A stretch of 32,796 bases of DNA from an uncultured Porphyromonadaceae bacterium (GTDB lineage Bacteria > Bacteroidota > Bacteroidia > Bacteroidales > Muribaculaceae): positions 1 through 32,796 of the forward strand of contig CAMTMX010000036.1 in assembly GCA_947073495.1 (NCBI GenBank). Reading direction: 5' to 3'. Shown one piece after another: positions 1-8,543 of the stretch. Under the pieces are notes generated by a model. The model was not told where the DNA came from, did no database searches, and saw only the letters and a list, made by a program, of their open reading frames with translations. Position 1 is the stretch's first letter, and each line of letters starts with the position of its first letter. A program made the translations under genes and the position numbers.

Positions 1-120
1 TTTCTCTCCCTTTACAACAACTTCATCGAGCTGTCGTGTAGAAATCGTATCTGACACCACTGTCTGAGCATAGGTGGTTACGCTGTGTAGGATTGTTATG
101 AAAAGGAATGTTTTTTTCAT
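1..120 (-). CDS. N-terminus of probable TonB-dependent outer-membrane receptor (partial)
   Basis: Only the first 40 codons are inside the window; the gene runs off the left edge. The ATG is at 118-120 on the minus strand. The protein starts with a signal peptide (MKKTFLFITILHSVTTYAQ) followed by VVSDTISTRQLDEVVVKGEK. The segment LDEVVVKGE is the usual N-terminal pattern of Bacteroidetes TonB-dependent receptors that lack the carboxypeptidase-like domain, where it precedes or forms the TonB box. It is transcribed divergently from the sensor kinase operon, with a direct repeat between them, so it is a natural candidate target of that two-component system. The receptor call is inferred from this short stretch only. 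Confidence 0.6.
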   Translation of the reverse strand, partial: MKKTFLFITILHSVTTYAQTVVSDTISTRQLDEVVVKGEK

Positions 121-181
121 TGCGATAAATTTTTTCTGACGTAAAATTACATACACTTACATTCAAGATCACCATGACCAA

Positions 182-220
182 CCTTATTTAGTCTTAAAAG
201 TTTCCTTATTTAGTCTTAAA
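182..220. promoter_or_regulatory. Direct repeat, probable response-regulator binding site
   Basis: A 17-bp sequence, CCTTATTTAGTCTTAAA, occurs twice (182-198 and 204-220), identical in both copies and 22 bp apart, which is about two helical turns. OmpR-family regulators usually bind such direct repeats as dimers. The pair lies roughly 50-90 bp upstream of the predicted kinase transcription start and also upstream of the divergent receptor gene. Binding by the adjacent response regulator is inference. Confidence 0.55.
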
Positions 221-258
221 TCGTAGCCGACTTAATCGATTATATGACGGATTATTAG

Positions 259-266
259 TAAATTTG
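259..266 (+). promoter_or_regulatory. Bacteroidetes -7 promoter box for the sensor kinase operon
   Basis: TAAATTTG matches the Bacteroidetes -7 consensus TAnnTTTG exactly. The expected transcript start near 273 leaves a leader of about 45 nt before the kinase ATG at 318. No convincing -33 TTTG box is seen, which would suit an activator-dependent promoter. Confidence 0.55.
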
Positions 267-317
267 TGGTGATAAATTATTTTAATATGGGACCGCGGGC
301 ACTGCGTGGATGCAGAT

Positions 318-1742
318 ATGAAACGCTTTAAGACAATATCGACCTCGTTTATTATTGTCATTGCAGTCATTTTCGGCTGCAATGTCTATTATCTCATTTC
401 CCTTTACAATTCGATAAAGTCCAATGTTGAGCGAGATGTAATGATGGCATTGGCTGATGCAGATATTGATGATATGTGGGAGCGCGCAGACCGAGCAAAT
501 CGTGCAGCAATAGCAGCCCAAAAAGCTCATCTTGAAAACGGAGACTCAATTATAGAAGGTCATGGTCGGGTTAGCGGTGTAAAGGATGAGGATGGAAACT
601 TTGTAACAACATCCCAAAGCAGTAAAGGTGATACCCGTGTAAACAAGACCCCTTTACGGCGTGATCGGTCATATACTAACCAGATGGTCAATGAAATGAG
701 TCAACAGATGCATGAGAGTATGGATCCATTTGTGGATTTTAATCTGTCTATTATGGATAGTATAGTGCTGGAGCGTCTCGCTGACCGCCACATATATCCC
801 GATTTTATTGCCGTAGAGATTATCAACTCTAACGATGATGTAATCAGAGGTAATAGCCATATTCCTAAGAACCGCGCAAGATATGATGTCTTTTCGTTAT
901 GCTTTAATCCTGAATCGGATATGTATTATCGTGCATACATGACACCGATTACCCGTCAGATATTGTCGCAGATGCTTGGAGTCATTGTCACGGTCTTTCT
1001 TCTGATGACATCGTTTACTATGGCATTTTGGTATTTGTTCCGTACAGTGTCACGCCTACGAACCATTGAAGAAATGAAAGATGATTTTGTCAGCAATATG
1101 ACACATGAGCTGAAAACGCCTATTGCGATCGCTTATTCCGCCAATGACGCTCTGCTCAATTACGATACAGCCAATGACCCGCAGAAAAAGGTAACATACC
1201 TGAATATTGCCAATAAACAGCTAAAACGGCTTGGTGAACTTGTCGAGAATATATTGGCAATGAGTATGGAGCGCCGTAGGGCAATGAAACTCAAACCTGA
1301 GGAGATTCAGTTACATTTGTTAGTAGAGGATATTTCAGCCGCTCAACGTTTGAGAGGCGAAAAAAATATCAGCATAAATGTGGATATTGATGAGAGTATC
1401 ATTGTCGAGGCAGACAGAACGCATCTGGCAAATGTTCTGAACAATCTGATTGACAATGCCATCAAATACTCCGGCGATAGCGTTGAGATAACCATTATTG
1501 GTGACAATAAAAAACTTTCGGTCAGAGACAACGGCATTGGCATCCCGTCAAAATCGATTCAATATCTGTTCAATAAGTTTTACCGTGTACCACATGGCAA
1601 CCGTCAGGATATTCGTGGCTATGGCATCGGGCTATATTATGTGAAGAGTATTCTCGATAAAATGGGATGGACTATCGAGGTCAAAAGTACAGAAGGAGAA
1701 GGATCGGTGTTTACTATCAAATTCAGCAAAGATGAGCGATAA
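318..1742 (+). CDS. Membrane sensor histidine kinase
   Basis: Class I two-component histidine kinase. The N-terminal membrane segment spans about residues 7-27, an extracytoplasmic sensor region of about 185 residues follows with no domain I recognise, and a second membrane segment lies at about 216-242. The HisKA H-box reads FVSNMTHELKTPI with phospho-acceptor His263. The ATPase domain has the N-box NVLNNLIDNAIKYS, G1 box RDNGIGIP, F-box FNKFYR and G2 box GYGIGLYYV, so the catalytic core is complete. I start at ATG 318 (MKRFKTIS); a GTG at 306 in frame would add four residues. The stop overlaps the response regulator start by 11 bp, indicating translational coupling. The architecture resembles RprX of Bacteroides, but orthology is not shown. 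Confidence 0.93.
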   Translation: MKRFKTISTSFIIVIAVIFGCNVYYLISLYNSIKSNVERDVMMALADADIDDMWERADRANRAAIAAQKAHLENGDSIIEGHGRVSGVKDEDGNFVTTSQSSKGDTRVNKTPLRRDRSYTNQMVNEMSQQMHESMDPFVDFNLSIMDSIVLERLADRHIYPDFIAVEIINSNDDVIRGNSHIPKNRARYDVFSLCFNPESDMYYRAYMTPITRQILSQMLGVIVTVFLLMTSFTMAFWYLFRTVSRLRTIEEMKDDFVSNMTHELKTPIAIAYSANDALLNYDTANDPQKKVTYLNIANKQLKRLGELVENILAMSMERRRAMKLKPEEIQLHLLVEDISAAQRLRGEKNISINVDIDESIIVEADRTHLANVLNNLIDNAIKYSGDSVEITIIGDNKKLSVRDNGIGIPSKSIQYLFNKFYRVPHGNRQDIRGYGIGLYYVKSILDKMGWTIEVKSTEGEGSVFTIKFSKDER

Positions 1743-2415
1743 AATACTGTTTGTAGAAGATGAGAAAGACTTGACGCTGATTGTCACCGACACTTTGCGT
1801 GGACAGGGCTATGAAGTAATAACTGCGTCTAACGGTATTGAAGGACTTGAAATCTTTAGATCTAGCGGTGCCGATATTATTGTGGCTGATGTAATGATGC
1901 CCGGAATGGATGGATTTTCGATGGCAAGACAAATCAGGAAAATTTCTGCGAATGTTCCGTTGCTCTTTCTCACAGCCAAAAGCACAATTGATGATGTTGA
2001 GCAAGGATTTGAAATCGGAGCCAATGACTATCTCAAAAAGCCTTTTGAACTGCGCGAACTTATTGTGAGAATGAAAGCTCTGCTTCGCCGACACAACACC
2101 AGCCGATGCGAAGATATTAAATATTTTATTGGTCGGTATATATTCAATGTTACAAACCAGACACTTTCCTTGGAAGGTCGAAGTGTGGTGCTGTCGCACT
2201 TCGAGGCTAAGATACTGGAAAGGTTAGTAACCAATGTCGGGAAAACAGTTGATGCCTCGGATTTAATGATTGCCATATGGCAACGTGATGAACCAAGCAA
2301 CCGTAACTCTCTTCACGGCTATATCCACAAGATCCGCCGGGCATTGCGGCAAGATTCTTCAATCTCAATTATAAATCAACGAGGTTTCGGCTATATGCTT
2401 ACAATCTGTAAATAG
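1732..2415 (+). CDS. OmpR/PhoB-family response regulator
   Basis: Two-domain DNA-binding response regulator and cognate partner of the overlapping kinase gene. The receiver domain (about 1-118) has the acidic pocket E9-D10, phospho-acceptor D53 in IIVADVMMPGMDG, and the conserved Lys in YLKKPF. The C-terminal winged-helix domain (about 128-227) has the recognition-helix region NSLHGYIHKIRRAL and the terminal hairpin INQRGFGYML, as in OmpR/PhoB proteins. Length (227 aa) is normal. It probably binds the direct repeat at 182-220 and controls its own operon, the divergent receptor gene, or both. It resembles RprY, but I give no symbol because the target set is unknown. Confidence 0.93.
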   Translation: MSDKILFVEDEKDLTLIVTDTLRGQGYEVITASNGIEGLEIFRSSGADIIVADVMMPGMDGFSMARQIRKISANVPLLFLTAKSTIDDVEQGFEIGANDYLKKPFELRELIVRMKALLRRHNTSRCEDIKYFIGRYIFNVTNQTLSLEGRSVVLSHFEAKILERLVTNVGKTVDASDLMIAIWQRDEPSNRNSLHGYIHKIRRALRQDSSISIINQRGFGYMLTICK

Positions 2416-2423
2416 CAACCTAT

Positions 2424-3257
2424 ATGAAAGCAATCTCTACCCTTATTCTGGCTATGTTTGCTATGACAGCATATGCGCAGACTGAAATTTCCTCTATCCC
2501 GGTAGAAGTGGATAGTATTGGTATAGAAAATGCGATTATCGCTGATTCTATTATTTCCGGCGACATGCTCCTTTCACCGACATTGTCCGGACCACGACTC
2601 CCGGTCAGATTTTATCCCAACACACAGTATTATAAGCCTTATGAAAGTGCGACCTTTCAAATCCCATCATTATCGTTTGTGCCTGGACAGTCTAACTTGT
2701 ATAGTTGGAGAAATGGTTCAATCACAGCGACAGGGGCAGAAATGGATATGCCTGGATTGATGCATATATATAATGGTGGCATCGGAATTTCCCAAAATCA
2801 TGAGAAAATAAGTCTTTACTTGGGTGTGGAAGCAAATAAGTATGGATTTTATCAAGGGTTACACACTCAGTACGGTATAACAGGAAATTTATCTTATTAC
2901 CTTTCTCCTCATATAACTTTTACAGCCTATGGGACTTATTATTTCGGGGCGCCTCCTACTATGAGCGGTGGCTTGCCTATGTTGCCCGGCATGTTGGGAT
3001 ATTATCAACGGTCAACATTTGGTGGCTATTTAAATTACCGGATCAACGATAAGTATGGCGTATTGGTTGGAGGACAAGCTGTTCAACAAACAGGGACACA
3101 AAAATACCAATTCGAGCCTGTAGTTACTCCATATTTTAAGATTGGGAAAGTTGTTATTGGCTTGCCTGTTGGTCAGATACTTAACGGAATTATTCGAGAA
3201 CAAGTCGAAAGAAGGAGAAACAGCAAACACTATCAAGTACCCCCACCCAAACGATAA
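2424..3257 (+). CDS. Secreted, probably outer-membrane protein of the two-component operon
   Basis: Starts 8 bp after the response regulator stop, so it is almost certainly co-transcribed with it. It begins with a clear signal peptide (MKAISTLILAMFAMTAYAQ, cleaved near residue 19). The mature part is rich in Gly, Tyr, Ser and alternating hydrophobic residues (for example GNLSYYLSPHITFTAYGTYY and STFGGYLNYRINDKYGVLVG), the look of beta-strands in a small outer-membrane barrel or surface protein. The tail is basic (EQVERRRNSKHYQVPPPKR). I recognise no named family. Its place in the operon suggests either an output or an auxiliary sensor of the system. Confidence 0.75.
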   Translation: MKAISTLILAMFAMTAYAQTEISSIPVEVDSIGIENAIIADSIISGDMLLSPTLSGPRLPVRFYPNTQYYKPYESATFQIPSLSFVPGQSNLYSWRNGSITATGAEMDMPGLMHIYNGGIGISQNHEKISLYLGVEANKYGFYQGLHTQYGITGNLSYYLSPHITFTAYGTYYFGAPPTMSGGLPMLPGMLGYYQRSTFGGYLNYRINDKYGVLVGGQAVQQTGTQKYQFEPVVTPYFKIGKVVIGLPVGQILNGIIREQVERRRNSKHYQVPPPKR

Positions 3258-3357
3258 TTTGAGTATGATCTTCATGATATGGTATTAAAATTAAAAGTTT
3301 GGAGAAAACAAGGCTGACGCGCTATTTCTGCTGGGTCACTTACGGAAACATGTTGAA

Positions 3358-3927
3358 TTATTTGTTCTTGCAATGGCAGGAGTTAATGTGATCGTCTATG
3401 AAACCTGTTGCCTGTAGAAAAGAATAGCAAATCGTGGTGCCAAAAAATTTGAACCCTCTTTTTCTCATGTCTTTGCTCATGGCATCAGATACGGGCGATG
3501 ACACCGGCACAGACTTAAGATCCGGTATATCGTTGATTATCCTTTCACCATTAGGCATAAATGTCATAACATAATTGAAAAACGATCCAAATTCTTCTAC
3601 TATTTCTCCAAAAAGTTTAGCATTGACGATCGTGCTATGAATCTTTAATCTGTTTTTTACAATTCCGCCGTCAGTCCTTAGTCTTTCTTCATCCTCGGGA
3701 GTCATTTTTGCCACTTCTTTATAATTGAAGTCAAGAAATGCTTTGCGGTATCCTTCTCTTTTTCTTAGAATGGTTATCCATGCAAGCCCTGCCTGTGCGC
3801 TTTCAAGTGTCAAAAATTCAAAAAGAGTTTTGTCATCACTGACAGCCCTCCCCCATTCTTCATCATGATATTTCACATAAAGAGAATCGTCACCACACCA
3901 GCTGCACCTTGATAATTTATCGTTCAT
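3358..3927 (-). CDS. tag: DNA-3-methyladenine glycosylase I
   Basis: Base-excision repair enzyme removing 3-methyladenine from alkylated DNA. The 189-aa protein follows the E. coli Tag pattern throughout: RCSWCGDDSLYVKYHDEEWG at the N-terminus, LESAQAGLAWITILRKRE, and RGFKFFGTTICYSFLQATG near the C-terminus. The zinc ligands known in Tag are present: Cys8, His21, His180 and Cys184. It stands alone on the minus strand between two plus-strand units and has its own promoter candidate at 4009-4016. Confidence 0.95.
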   Translation of the reverse strand: MNDKLSRCSWCGDDSLYVKYHDEEWGRAVSDDKTLFEFLTLESAQAGLAWITILRKREGYRKAFLDFNYKEVAKMTPEDEERLRTDGGIVKNRLKIHSTIVNAKLFGEIVEEFGSFFNYVMTFMPNGERIINDIPDLKSVPVSSPVSDAMSKDMRKRGFKFFGTTICYSFLQATGFIDDHINSCHCKNK

Positions 3928-4008
3928 AATATCACTTAATCAGAAATTAATTTGTTTCTATGCCATGAGCCCTCAAAAGGGATTGCGGCAATAAGAAGAT
4001 TCGAAATG

Positions 4009-4016
4009 CAAATTTA
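4009..4016 (-). promoter_or_regulatory. Bacteroidetes -7 promoter box for tag
   Basis: On the minus strand the sequence reads TAAATTTG, an exact TAnnTTTG match. The predicted start near 4002 gives a leader of about 75 nt to the tag ATG. The rest of the 280-bp gap to the next gene is very AT-rich, and I see no exact plus-strand box in it for the leucine-rich-repeat gene. Confidence 0.4.
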
Positions 4017-4209
4017 ATAATAATTATAAAAACATGATGGAAGGTTACATATTATTGTTTTATTTAATGATAAAATGCTTCTAATATGCATATTTAACTT
4101 TTTTCAAAGAATAACTAAAAATTTTAGCAACGGATTAAACCAATTTATTTAGGAAACGTTTTAGAGATATAACAAACAAAAATTTCTCTTAATCTTAAAT
4201 TATCGAGTT

Positions 4210-5289
4210 ATGAAAAGAACAGTACTATTTTTGGCAGCAGTAATGTCGCTTTCATGCGCATGGAGCCAAAATCTTTCAAAGAATGAAGCTAAAAGCCTTC
4301 AGGCTTTTATCAGTCAACCATCAGCCAAGGGTGGAAATAACGGGGATGCTCTCGGATTCCAGGGAGGCAGTGTCGCAAATCTTCCCGGCATTACAGTTTC
4401 TGGAGGACATGTCACAGACATAAAATGGGATGGCAAAGATCTTGGTGGTTCTCTCGATCTTTCAGCGTTTCCAGCACTGCAAAAAATTGACATAAGCAAC
4501 AACAAGATCACGGAACTGACAATTGCGGGTGCGCCCTCACTTGTCGAGCTTAACGCTTCGAAAAACCGTATCGCAAACATTGCTCTTCAGGGATGTGACC
4601 AGCTCCAGACAGTAAAGCTTAACAGAAACCGTCTGTCTGAAATTGATCTTACAGGTGCTCCTTTTATCAAGAGACTTAATCTTGCATCTAACCATATTGT
4701 AGATCTTGATGTCTCAAATGCAGCTAATCTTACTTATCTTAATTGTATGAGCAATCGTCTGGAGGAACTTACAGTTGAGAGCTGCCCGGCACTTAAGACC
4801 CTTTACGCAGGCTACAACGAGCTTTCAGGCATTACGCTTGCCGGTCTTGTTAAGCTTGAGAACCTTAACCTCCAAGGGAATAAGATTCAGAAGCTCTACA
4901 TTCAGGAACTTCCTTCTCTTGTGACACTTGCTTGCAACGACAACCACATGCAGGAGCTCGTAGTCAATGGATGTAAGGCACTCAATGATATCTTTGCACC
5001 TTACAACGACCTCACCACGTTTACTGTAACAGGTACTCCTACTCTTGGATTTGTCAATCTTGAATGGAATGACCTTACCTATGTTGATTTAAGCAATCTT
5101 TCGTTCCTGCAGAGAGTCAACTTGAGCAACAACCAGCTTCAAACTCTCGATGTAAGCTTTGACCAGATGCTGACTTATCTCAACATTAGCTATAATGTCA
5201 ATCTTACCGATCTTCGTACAATCGGCGATACTCAACTTCGTCAGATTGTAGGCGAATGGTCTAACTTCGATGAACCGGAAGGTTTCTAA
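4210..5289 (+). CDS. Secreted leucine-rich-repeat protein
   Basis: A 359-aa protein with a signal peptide (MKRTVLFLAAVMSLSCAWSQ) and, from about residue 85 to 345, some twelve tandem leucine-rich repeats of about 21 residues with the pattern LxxLxLxxNxLxxLxVxxxP (for example LVELNASKNRIANIALQGC). Such solenoids bind protein or glycan partners. The segment before the repeats is Gly-rich, and no C-terminal sorting domain, LPXTG motif or lipobox is visible, so it is probably periplasmic or released. It is monocistronic: a long AT-rich upstream region and two hairpins, one a strong terminator, isolate it. Function is not predictable beyond binding. Confidence 0.85.
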   Translation: MKRTVLFLAAVMSLSCAWSQNLSKNEAKSLQAFISQPSAKGGNNGDALGFQGGSVANLPGITVSGGHVTDIKWDGKDLGGSLDLSAFPALQKIDISNNKITELTIAGAPSLVELNASKNRIANIALQGCDQLQTVKLNRNRLSEIDLTGAPFIKRLNLASNHIVDLDVSNAANLTYLNCMSNRLEELTVESCPALKTLYAGYNELSGITLAGLVKLENLNLQGNKIQKLYIQELPSLVTLACNDNHMQELVVNGCKALNDIFAPYNDLTTFTVTGTPTLGFVNLEWNDLTYVDLSNLSFLQRVNLSNNQLQTLDVSFDQMLTYLNISYNVNLTDLRTIGDTQLRQIVGEWSNFDEPEGF

Positions 5290-5325
5290 GCTTTCTGCTT
5301 TAGCAACCAAATAAAAAAACAGTAA

Positions 5326-5349
5326 AACCGCCGAGCCGGAAAGGTGGTT
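5326..5349 (+). other. Small hairpin downstream of the LRR gene
   Basis: AACCGCC (5326-5332) can pair with GGTGGTT (5343-5349) around a 10-nt loop. No U-tract follows, so it is not a terminator by itself; it may protect the mRNA 3' end ahead of the terminator at 5367-5399. Confidence 0.35.
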
Positions 5350-5366
5350 AGATTAGAGAAAATGTG

Positions 5367-5399
5367 AAGGCGCCCCGACCGGGACGCCTTTTCTTTTTT
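5367..5399 (+). terminator. Rho-independent terminator of the LRR gene
   Basis: The stem AAGGCG...CGCCTT (5367-5372 with 5385-5390) is extended by CCC/GGG around a GACC loop with one C/A mismatch, followed by a T-rich run TTCTTTTTT. It lies about 80 bp after the stop codon. Confidence 0.9.
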
Positions 5400-5442
5400 A
5401 TATTTTCCAGCAGGAATAATTGTATACTTATAAAAATATTAT

Positions 5443-5450
5443 TAATTTTG
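5443..5450 (+). promoter_or_regulatory. Bacteroidetes -7 promoter box for the kinase-esterase operon
   Basis: TAATTTTG is an exact TAnnTTTG match, with a TTGT element about 20 bp upstream (near 5421) as a possible -33 box. The predicted start near 5457 lies inside the long upstream open frame, which supports translation starting at 5558 and implies a leader of about 100 nt. Confidence 0.55.
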
Positions 5451-5557
5451 TGGTTGTTTGTGTAATTAATTTTAGGAAGATGTTTATCTTCACCGCTGAT
5501 GATTTATTGCACATAATTTTGTTTACCGATTCTTCCCTCTTTTGTATTGAAACGTGC

Positions 5558-6412
5558 ATGAAAAGTAAATTGATAGCTGACGCCGGTTCTACCAATGTAG
5601 AATGGACATTGCTCGACACTGATGGCAAAGTGGCTCAGTCTTTTACCTCAGACGGGCTCAACGCATTGCTTTCTTCGCAGGAAGCGATAGAGAATGCTTT
5701 TCAACAAGTCCGCGGTATGATATCGGCAGATAGTTTTGTAGAAGAGATTCATTATTATGGAGCAGGTTGTGCCACTCCGTATATTTGCGACAAGGTTAAG
5801 GCAGCTTTACAAGCTTCTTTCTTTGGAGCGGAATGTCATGTGAATTCGGATCTTCTTGCCGCCGCCCGTTCTCTTTTGGGCAATAAAAAAGGGATTGCTT
5901 GTATAATAGGGACCGGATCAAATTCATGCTTATATGATGGTGTCGATATCATATCGCAGATTCCATCTTTGGGATACGTTCTCGGAGACGAGGGCAGCGG
6001 AGCCGCTTTAGGAAAATGTCTTGTGAGTGATGCTCTCAAGGAGCAATTGCCCGTAAATATCAAAGAAGAATTTTTTAACGAGTATAAACTCACTTTGCCA
6101 GATATCCTTGAGAATGTTTACAGAAAGCCGGCTCCCAACAAATTCCTGGCTTCATTCGTACCGTTTATTGCTAAAAATCTTTGGAATCCATATATATATT
6201 CTCTGGTTCTAAAAGAATTGACAAAATTCGTAAAGAGGAATGTGGCTATGTATAATGGGGCTAATTCCCTCGACATTTGTTTCACTGGTTCGATAGCATT
6301 CCATTTTGAAAAAATTTTAAGAGAGGCAGCCGCATCTGTTGGTTATAAAGTATCTGAAGTAACATCGGGTCCTATGAAGGGACTTATTGCTTATCATATC
6401 GGAAATCAATGA
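5558..6412 (+). CDS. BadF/BadG-family ATPase, N-acetylglucosamine kinase-like
   Basis: ASKHA-fold sugar kinase of 284 aa. It starts MKSKLIADAGSTNVEWTLLD, where DAGSTN is the phosphate-1 loop; IIGTGSNSCL is phosphate-2; and LGDEGSGAALGK is the signature of the BadF/BadG/BcrA/BcrD and GlcNAc kinase-like group. FTGSIAFHF near the C-terminus fits the adenosine motif. In Bacteroidetes such proteins are usually annotated as N-acetylglucosamine kinases acting in wall or amino-sugar salvage, but the substrate is not proven here. The open frame extends back to 5420, but that part is AT-rich leader and contains the promoter box; ATG 5558 gives the family N-terminus. The next gene follows at once. Confidence 0.85.
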   Translation: MKSKLIADAGSTNVEWTLLDTDGKVAQSFTSDGLNALLSSQEAIENAFQQVRGMISADSFVEEIHYYGAGCATPYICDKVKAALQASFFGAECHVNSDLLAAARSLLGNKKGIACIIGTGSNSCLYDGVDIISQIPSLGYVLGDEGSGAALGKCLVSDALKEQLPVNIKEEFFNEYKLTLPDILENVYRKPAPNKFLASFVPFIAKNLWNPYIYSLVLKELTKFVKRNVAMYNGANSLDICFTGSIAFHFEKILREAAASVGYKVSEVTSGPMKGLIAYHIGNQ

Positions 6413-6419
6413 GATGACT

Positions 6420-7085
6420 ATGAAATCGATAAAGATTCTTTTGGCAGTAATTTTGTCGTTAGGTTCTCTTTCTAAAGCATACGCGGAAAAGAGAAGTGAA
6501 TATTGGCTTCAGAGGGTGTCTCTTTTTGAAAAGCTTCAGATAACTTCTCAAGACATCGTGTTTGTTGGGAACTCTATAACCGACGGAGGTGAGTTCTCTG
6601 AGTTGTTTTCAGATCATCATATAAAAAACAGAGGGATAAATTCAGATGTTATTGATGGCGTCTACGAAAGAATAGACAACGTCCTCGCAGGAAAACCGGC
6701 TAAAATATTCCTTCTTATCGGCATTAACGATATCTCGCATAATTTGCCTGTATCTGCATTGATTGAAAAATATGACAGACTTGTGAATAAGATTATTCAC
6801 GATTCACCGTCTACGAAACTTTACGTTCAGTCTGTTATGCCTATCAATAATGATTTTTTACGCTACAAAAATCTTATAGGCAAAGAAAATATTTTGATTG
6901 AATTTAATGATGCATTAAAAAAACTGGCAATTAAAAAAAATGTGATGTTCATTGATCTTTGGGAATCTCTTGCAGATCCCGATTCCAGCAAATTGAAACC
7001 TGAATATACTAATGACGGACTCCATCTGACAGGAGACGGATATTTGCAGTGGGCAGCCCGGATTAATGAGTTCATACACGATTAA
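6420..7085 (+). CDS. Exported SGNH/GDSL-type esterase
   Basis: A 221-aa hydrolase with a signal peptide (MKSIKILLAVILSLGSLSKA). The SGNH blocks are present: GNSITDGGE with nucleophile Ser52, NRGINSD (block II Gly), GINDIS with Asn103, and DGLHL with Asp199 and His202. These proteins deacylate or deacetylate glycans and lipids, and many Bacteroidetes members are acetylesterases of host or wall glycans. It starts 7 bp after the kinase stop (ATG at 6414 is an alternative, adding two residues), so the two genes are probably co-transcribed and may act on the same amino-sugar-containing substrate; that link is inference. Confidence 0.87.
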   Translation: MKSIKILLAVILSLGSLSKAYAEKRSEYWLQRVSLFEKLQITSQDIVFVGNSITDGGEFSELFSDHHIKNRGINSDVIDGVYERIDNVLAGKPAKIFLLIGINDISHNLPVSALIEKYDRLVNKIIHDSPSTKLYVQSVMPINNDFLRYKNLIGKENILIEFNDALKKLAIKKNVMFIDLWESLADPDSSKLKPEYTNDGLHLTGDGYLQWAARINEFIHD

Positions 7086-7109
7086 TAATGATTAAAAATA
7101 ATCTGTAAC

Positions 7110-8027
7110 ATGATAAAGACTATTCGTAAATTTCTATTTCTTACATTCTTCTCGTTTTCTTCTGCGTCTTTTGCCTTAAACGCGCAGGAAGTGATTGAGA
7201 TAGAACCCCTGTTTGAATATCCTTCCGCGCCTCAGGAGTTGCCGACGCTTGAGGCAAAATCAGATTATCTGGTGGAACATTTTTGGGATCAAATGGATTT
7301 TAAATCGAAATCTACAGTAGACCAGAACGCTCTTAATGACGCATTTCGTGTTTTCTCTGTCCCATTGAGATGGTCATCAAGAGATAAAGCAGTTGTTGCC
7401 ACAGATAAACTGATTCAGACCATTTCTAAAAACCCGGTATTGTTGCTTCAATTTACAAAAGCTGCCGAGGAGAATATTTACGGTCCTCGTGCTGAGGTTT
7501 GGGTCGACGAAGTATACCTTAAATTCCTGAATGCGATTGTAAAAAATAAGAAAGTGCCGGCACAACGAAAGAAAAAATATGAAGAGCAACTAAAAGTGTT
7601 GAGCAATACCATCATTGGCAATAAGGCACCAGAGTTTTCTTTCGAAAATGTCAATGGAGATAAGTCGAATTACTTTCCAATGGCGACGTGCACTATTATA
7701 ATTTTTGGAAACCCTAAAGACACAGATTGGCGTCTCACACGTCTCAGGATGGAATCAAATGCAGCCTTGACTGAGGCTGTCAATAAAGGTAAAGTCAACA
7801 TACTTTTTATAGTGCCTGATAAAATGGAGGGATGGAAAAATGAAGTCGTGAATTATTCTTCAAAATGGACTGTAGGATGTGGTGAAGAGCTTAATAAAAT
7901 TTATGATCTTAGAGCAATGCCTTCTGTATATACAATAGGCACAGACGGCACTATTCTTTTAAAGAATACCACATTGGGGACCGCTATATCTAAAGTTTTG
8001 GAACTTACCAATAATCCTAAAAATTAG
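7110..8027 (+). CDS. Exported thioredoxin-fold protein lacking the CXXC motif (DUF5106-type)
   Basis: A 305-aa periplasmic protein with signal peptide (cleavage after LNAQ). Residues about 30-165 form a helical region of the kind found in DUF5106 proteins. Residues about 170-300 are a thioredoxin-like domain: GNKAPEFSFENVNGD, then TIIIFGNPKDTDW, and AMPSVYTIGTDG with the expected cis-proline. Where Bacteroidetes relatives have a CXXC redox site, this one reads PKDTDW, so it should not work as a disulfide oxidoreductase. It may be structural, or bind a partner. It sits between the esterase and DoxX genes in a same-strand run. The family assignment is from memory of such proteins. Confidence 0.7.
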   Translation: MIKTIRKFLFLTFFSFSSASFALNAQEVIEIEPLFEYPSAPQELPTLEAKSDYLVEHFWDQMDFKSKSTVDQNALNDAFRVFSVPLRWSSRDKAVVATDKLIQTISKNPVLLLQFTKAAEENIYGPRAEVWVDEVYLKFLNAIVKNKKVPAQRKKKYEEQLKVLSNTIIGNKAPEFSFENVNGDKSNYFPMATCTIIIFGNPKDTDWRLTRLRMESNAALTEAVNKGKVNILFIVPDKMEGWKNEVVNYSSKWTVGCGEELNKIYDLRAMPSVYTIGTDGTILLKNTTLGTAISKVLELTNNPKN

Positions 8028-8033
8028 ATTATT

Positions 8034-8543
8034 ATGAGGAGATTGAGCTTTTCCGGTCTTATGAAACGCACCTATTTCCGTTTCACCGGATATTCTTACA
8101 CCAATCTTGGAAGATTATTCCTTAGGTTGTTTATAGGAATTATGCTTATGCAGTTTGGTATCCGTCAGATTGCCCATTTTGACCGTGTTCATGAATTGTT
8201 CCCATCTGTATTCGGTATGGATTCAGAGTCATCGCTTATAATCATGATCAGCATAGAGGTGATATGTTCGCTTTTTATAATGATTGGATTCCTTACAAGA
8301 GTAATGATAATTCCACCCTTCTTAGCTATGCTTGTCGCTGAATATTATCTGCTTCATGATTATGTGACGGAAGCAACTTATCTAATTGACTGGCATCAGC
8401 AAGGATATCTTCCTATAATGTTTCTTGGTGTCTACTTCTTTCTAATTTTAGTAGGCCCCGGTAAAATTTCTGTAGATTATTTCCTTTCGCTGCATATTAT
8501 TCATTCTGAAAATAAAAGTGAAGGAGAATTGGAGGAGGTATGA
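8034..8543 (+). CDS. DoxX-like inner-membrane protein
   Basis: A 169-aa protein with four hydrophobic segments (about 22-45, 62-85, 88-108 and 123-148) and the DoxX-type features [18 protein letters not shown] and [20 protein letters not shown]. DoxX/SURF4-like proteins are small membrane subunits linked to quinone or thiosulfate metabolism in a few species; no specific role can be given here. It lies 6 bp after the thioredoxin-fold gene and overlaps mnmA by 4 bp (ATGA), so translation is coupled. Start may be at 8034 or at Met10 (8061). Confidence 0.75.
   Translation: MRRLSFSGLMKRTYFRFTGYSYTNLGRLFLRLFIGIMLMQFGIRQIAHFDRVHELFPSVFGMDSESSLIIMISIEVICSLFIMIGFLTRVMIIPPFLAMLVAEYYLLHDYVTEATYLIDWHQQGYLPIMFLGVYFFLILVGPGKISVDYFLSLHIIHSENKSEGELEEV

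Noticed and set aside
306..317. Kinase start at GTG 306.
   Set aside because: ATG 318 gives a normal short cytoplasmic N-terminus before the first membrane helix; the GTG is rarer and adds only four residues.
5420..5557. Long N-terminal extension of the BadF-type kinase.
   Set aside because: It contains the -7 box, is very AT-rich, and the family N-terminus begins at ATG 5558.
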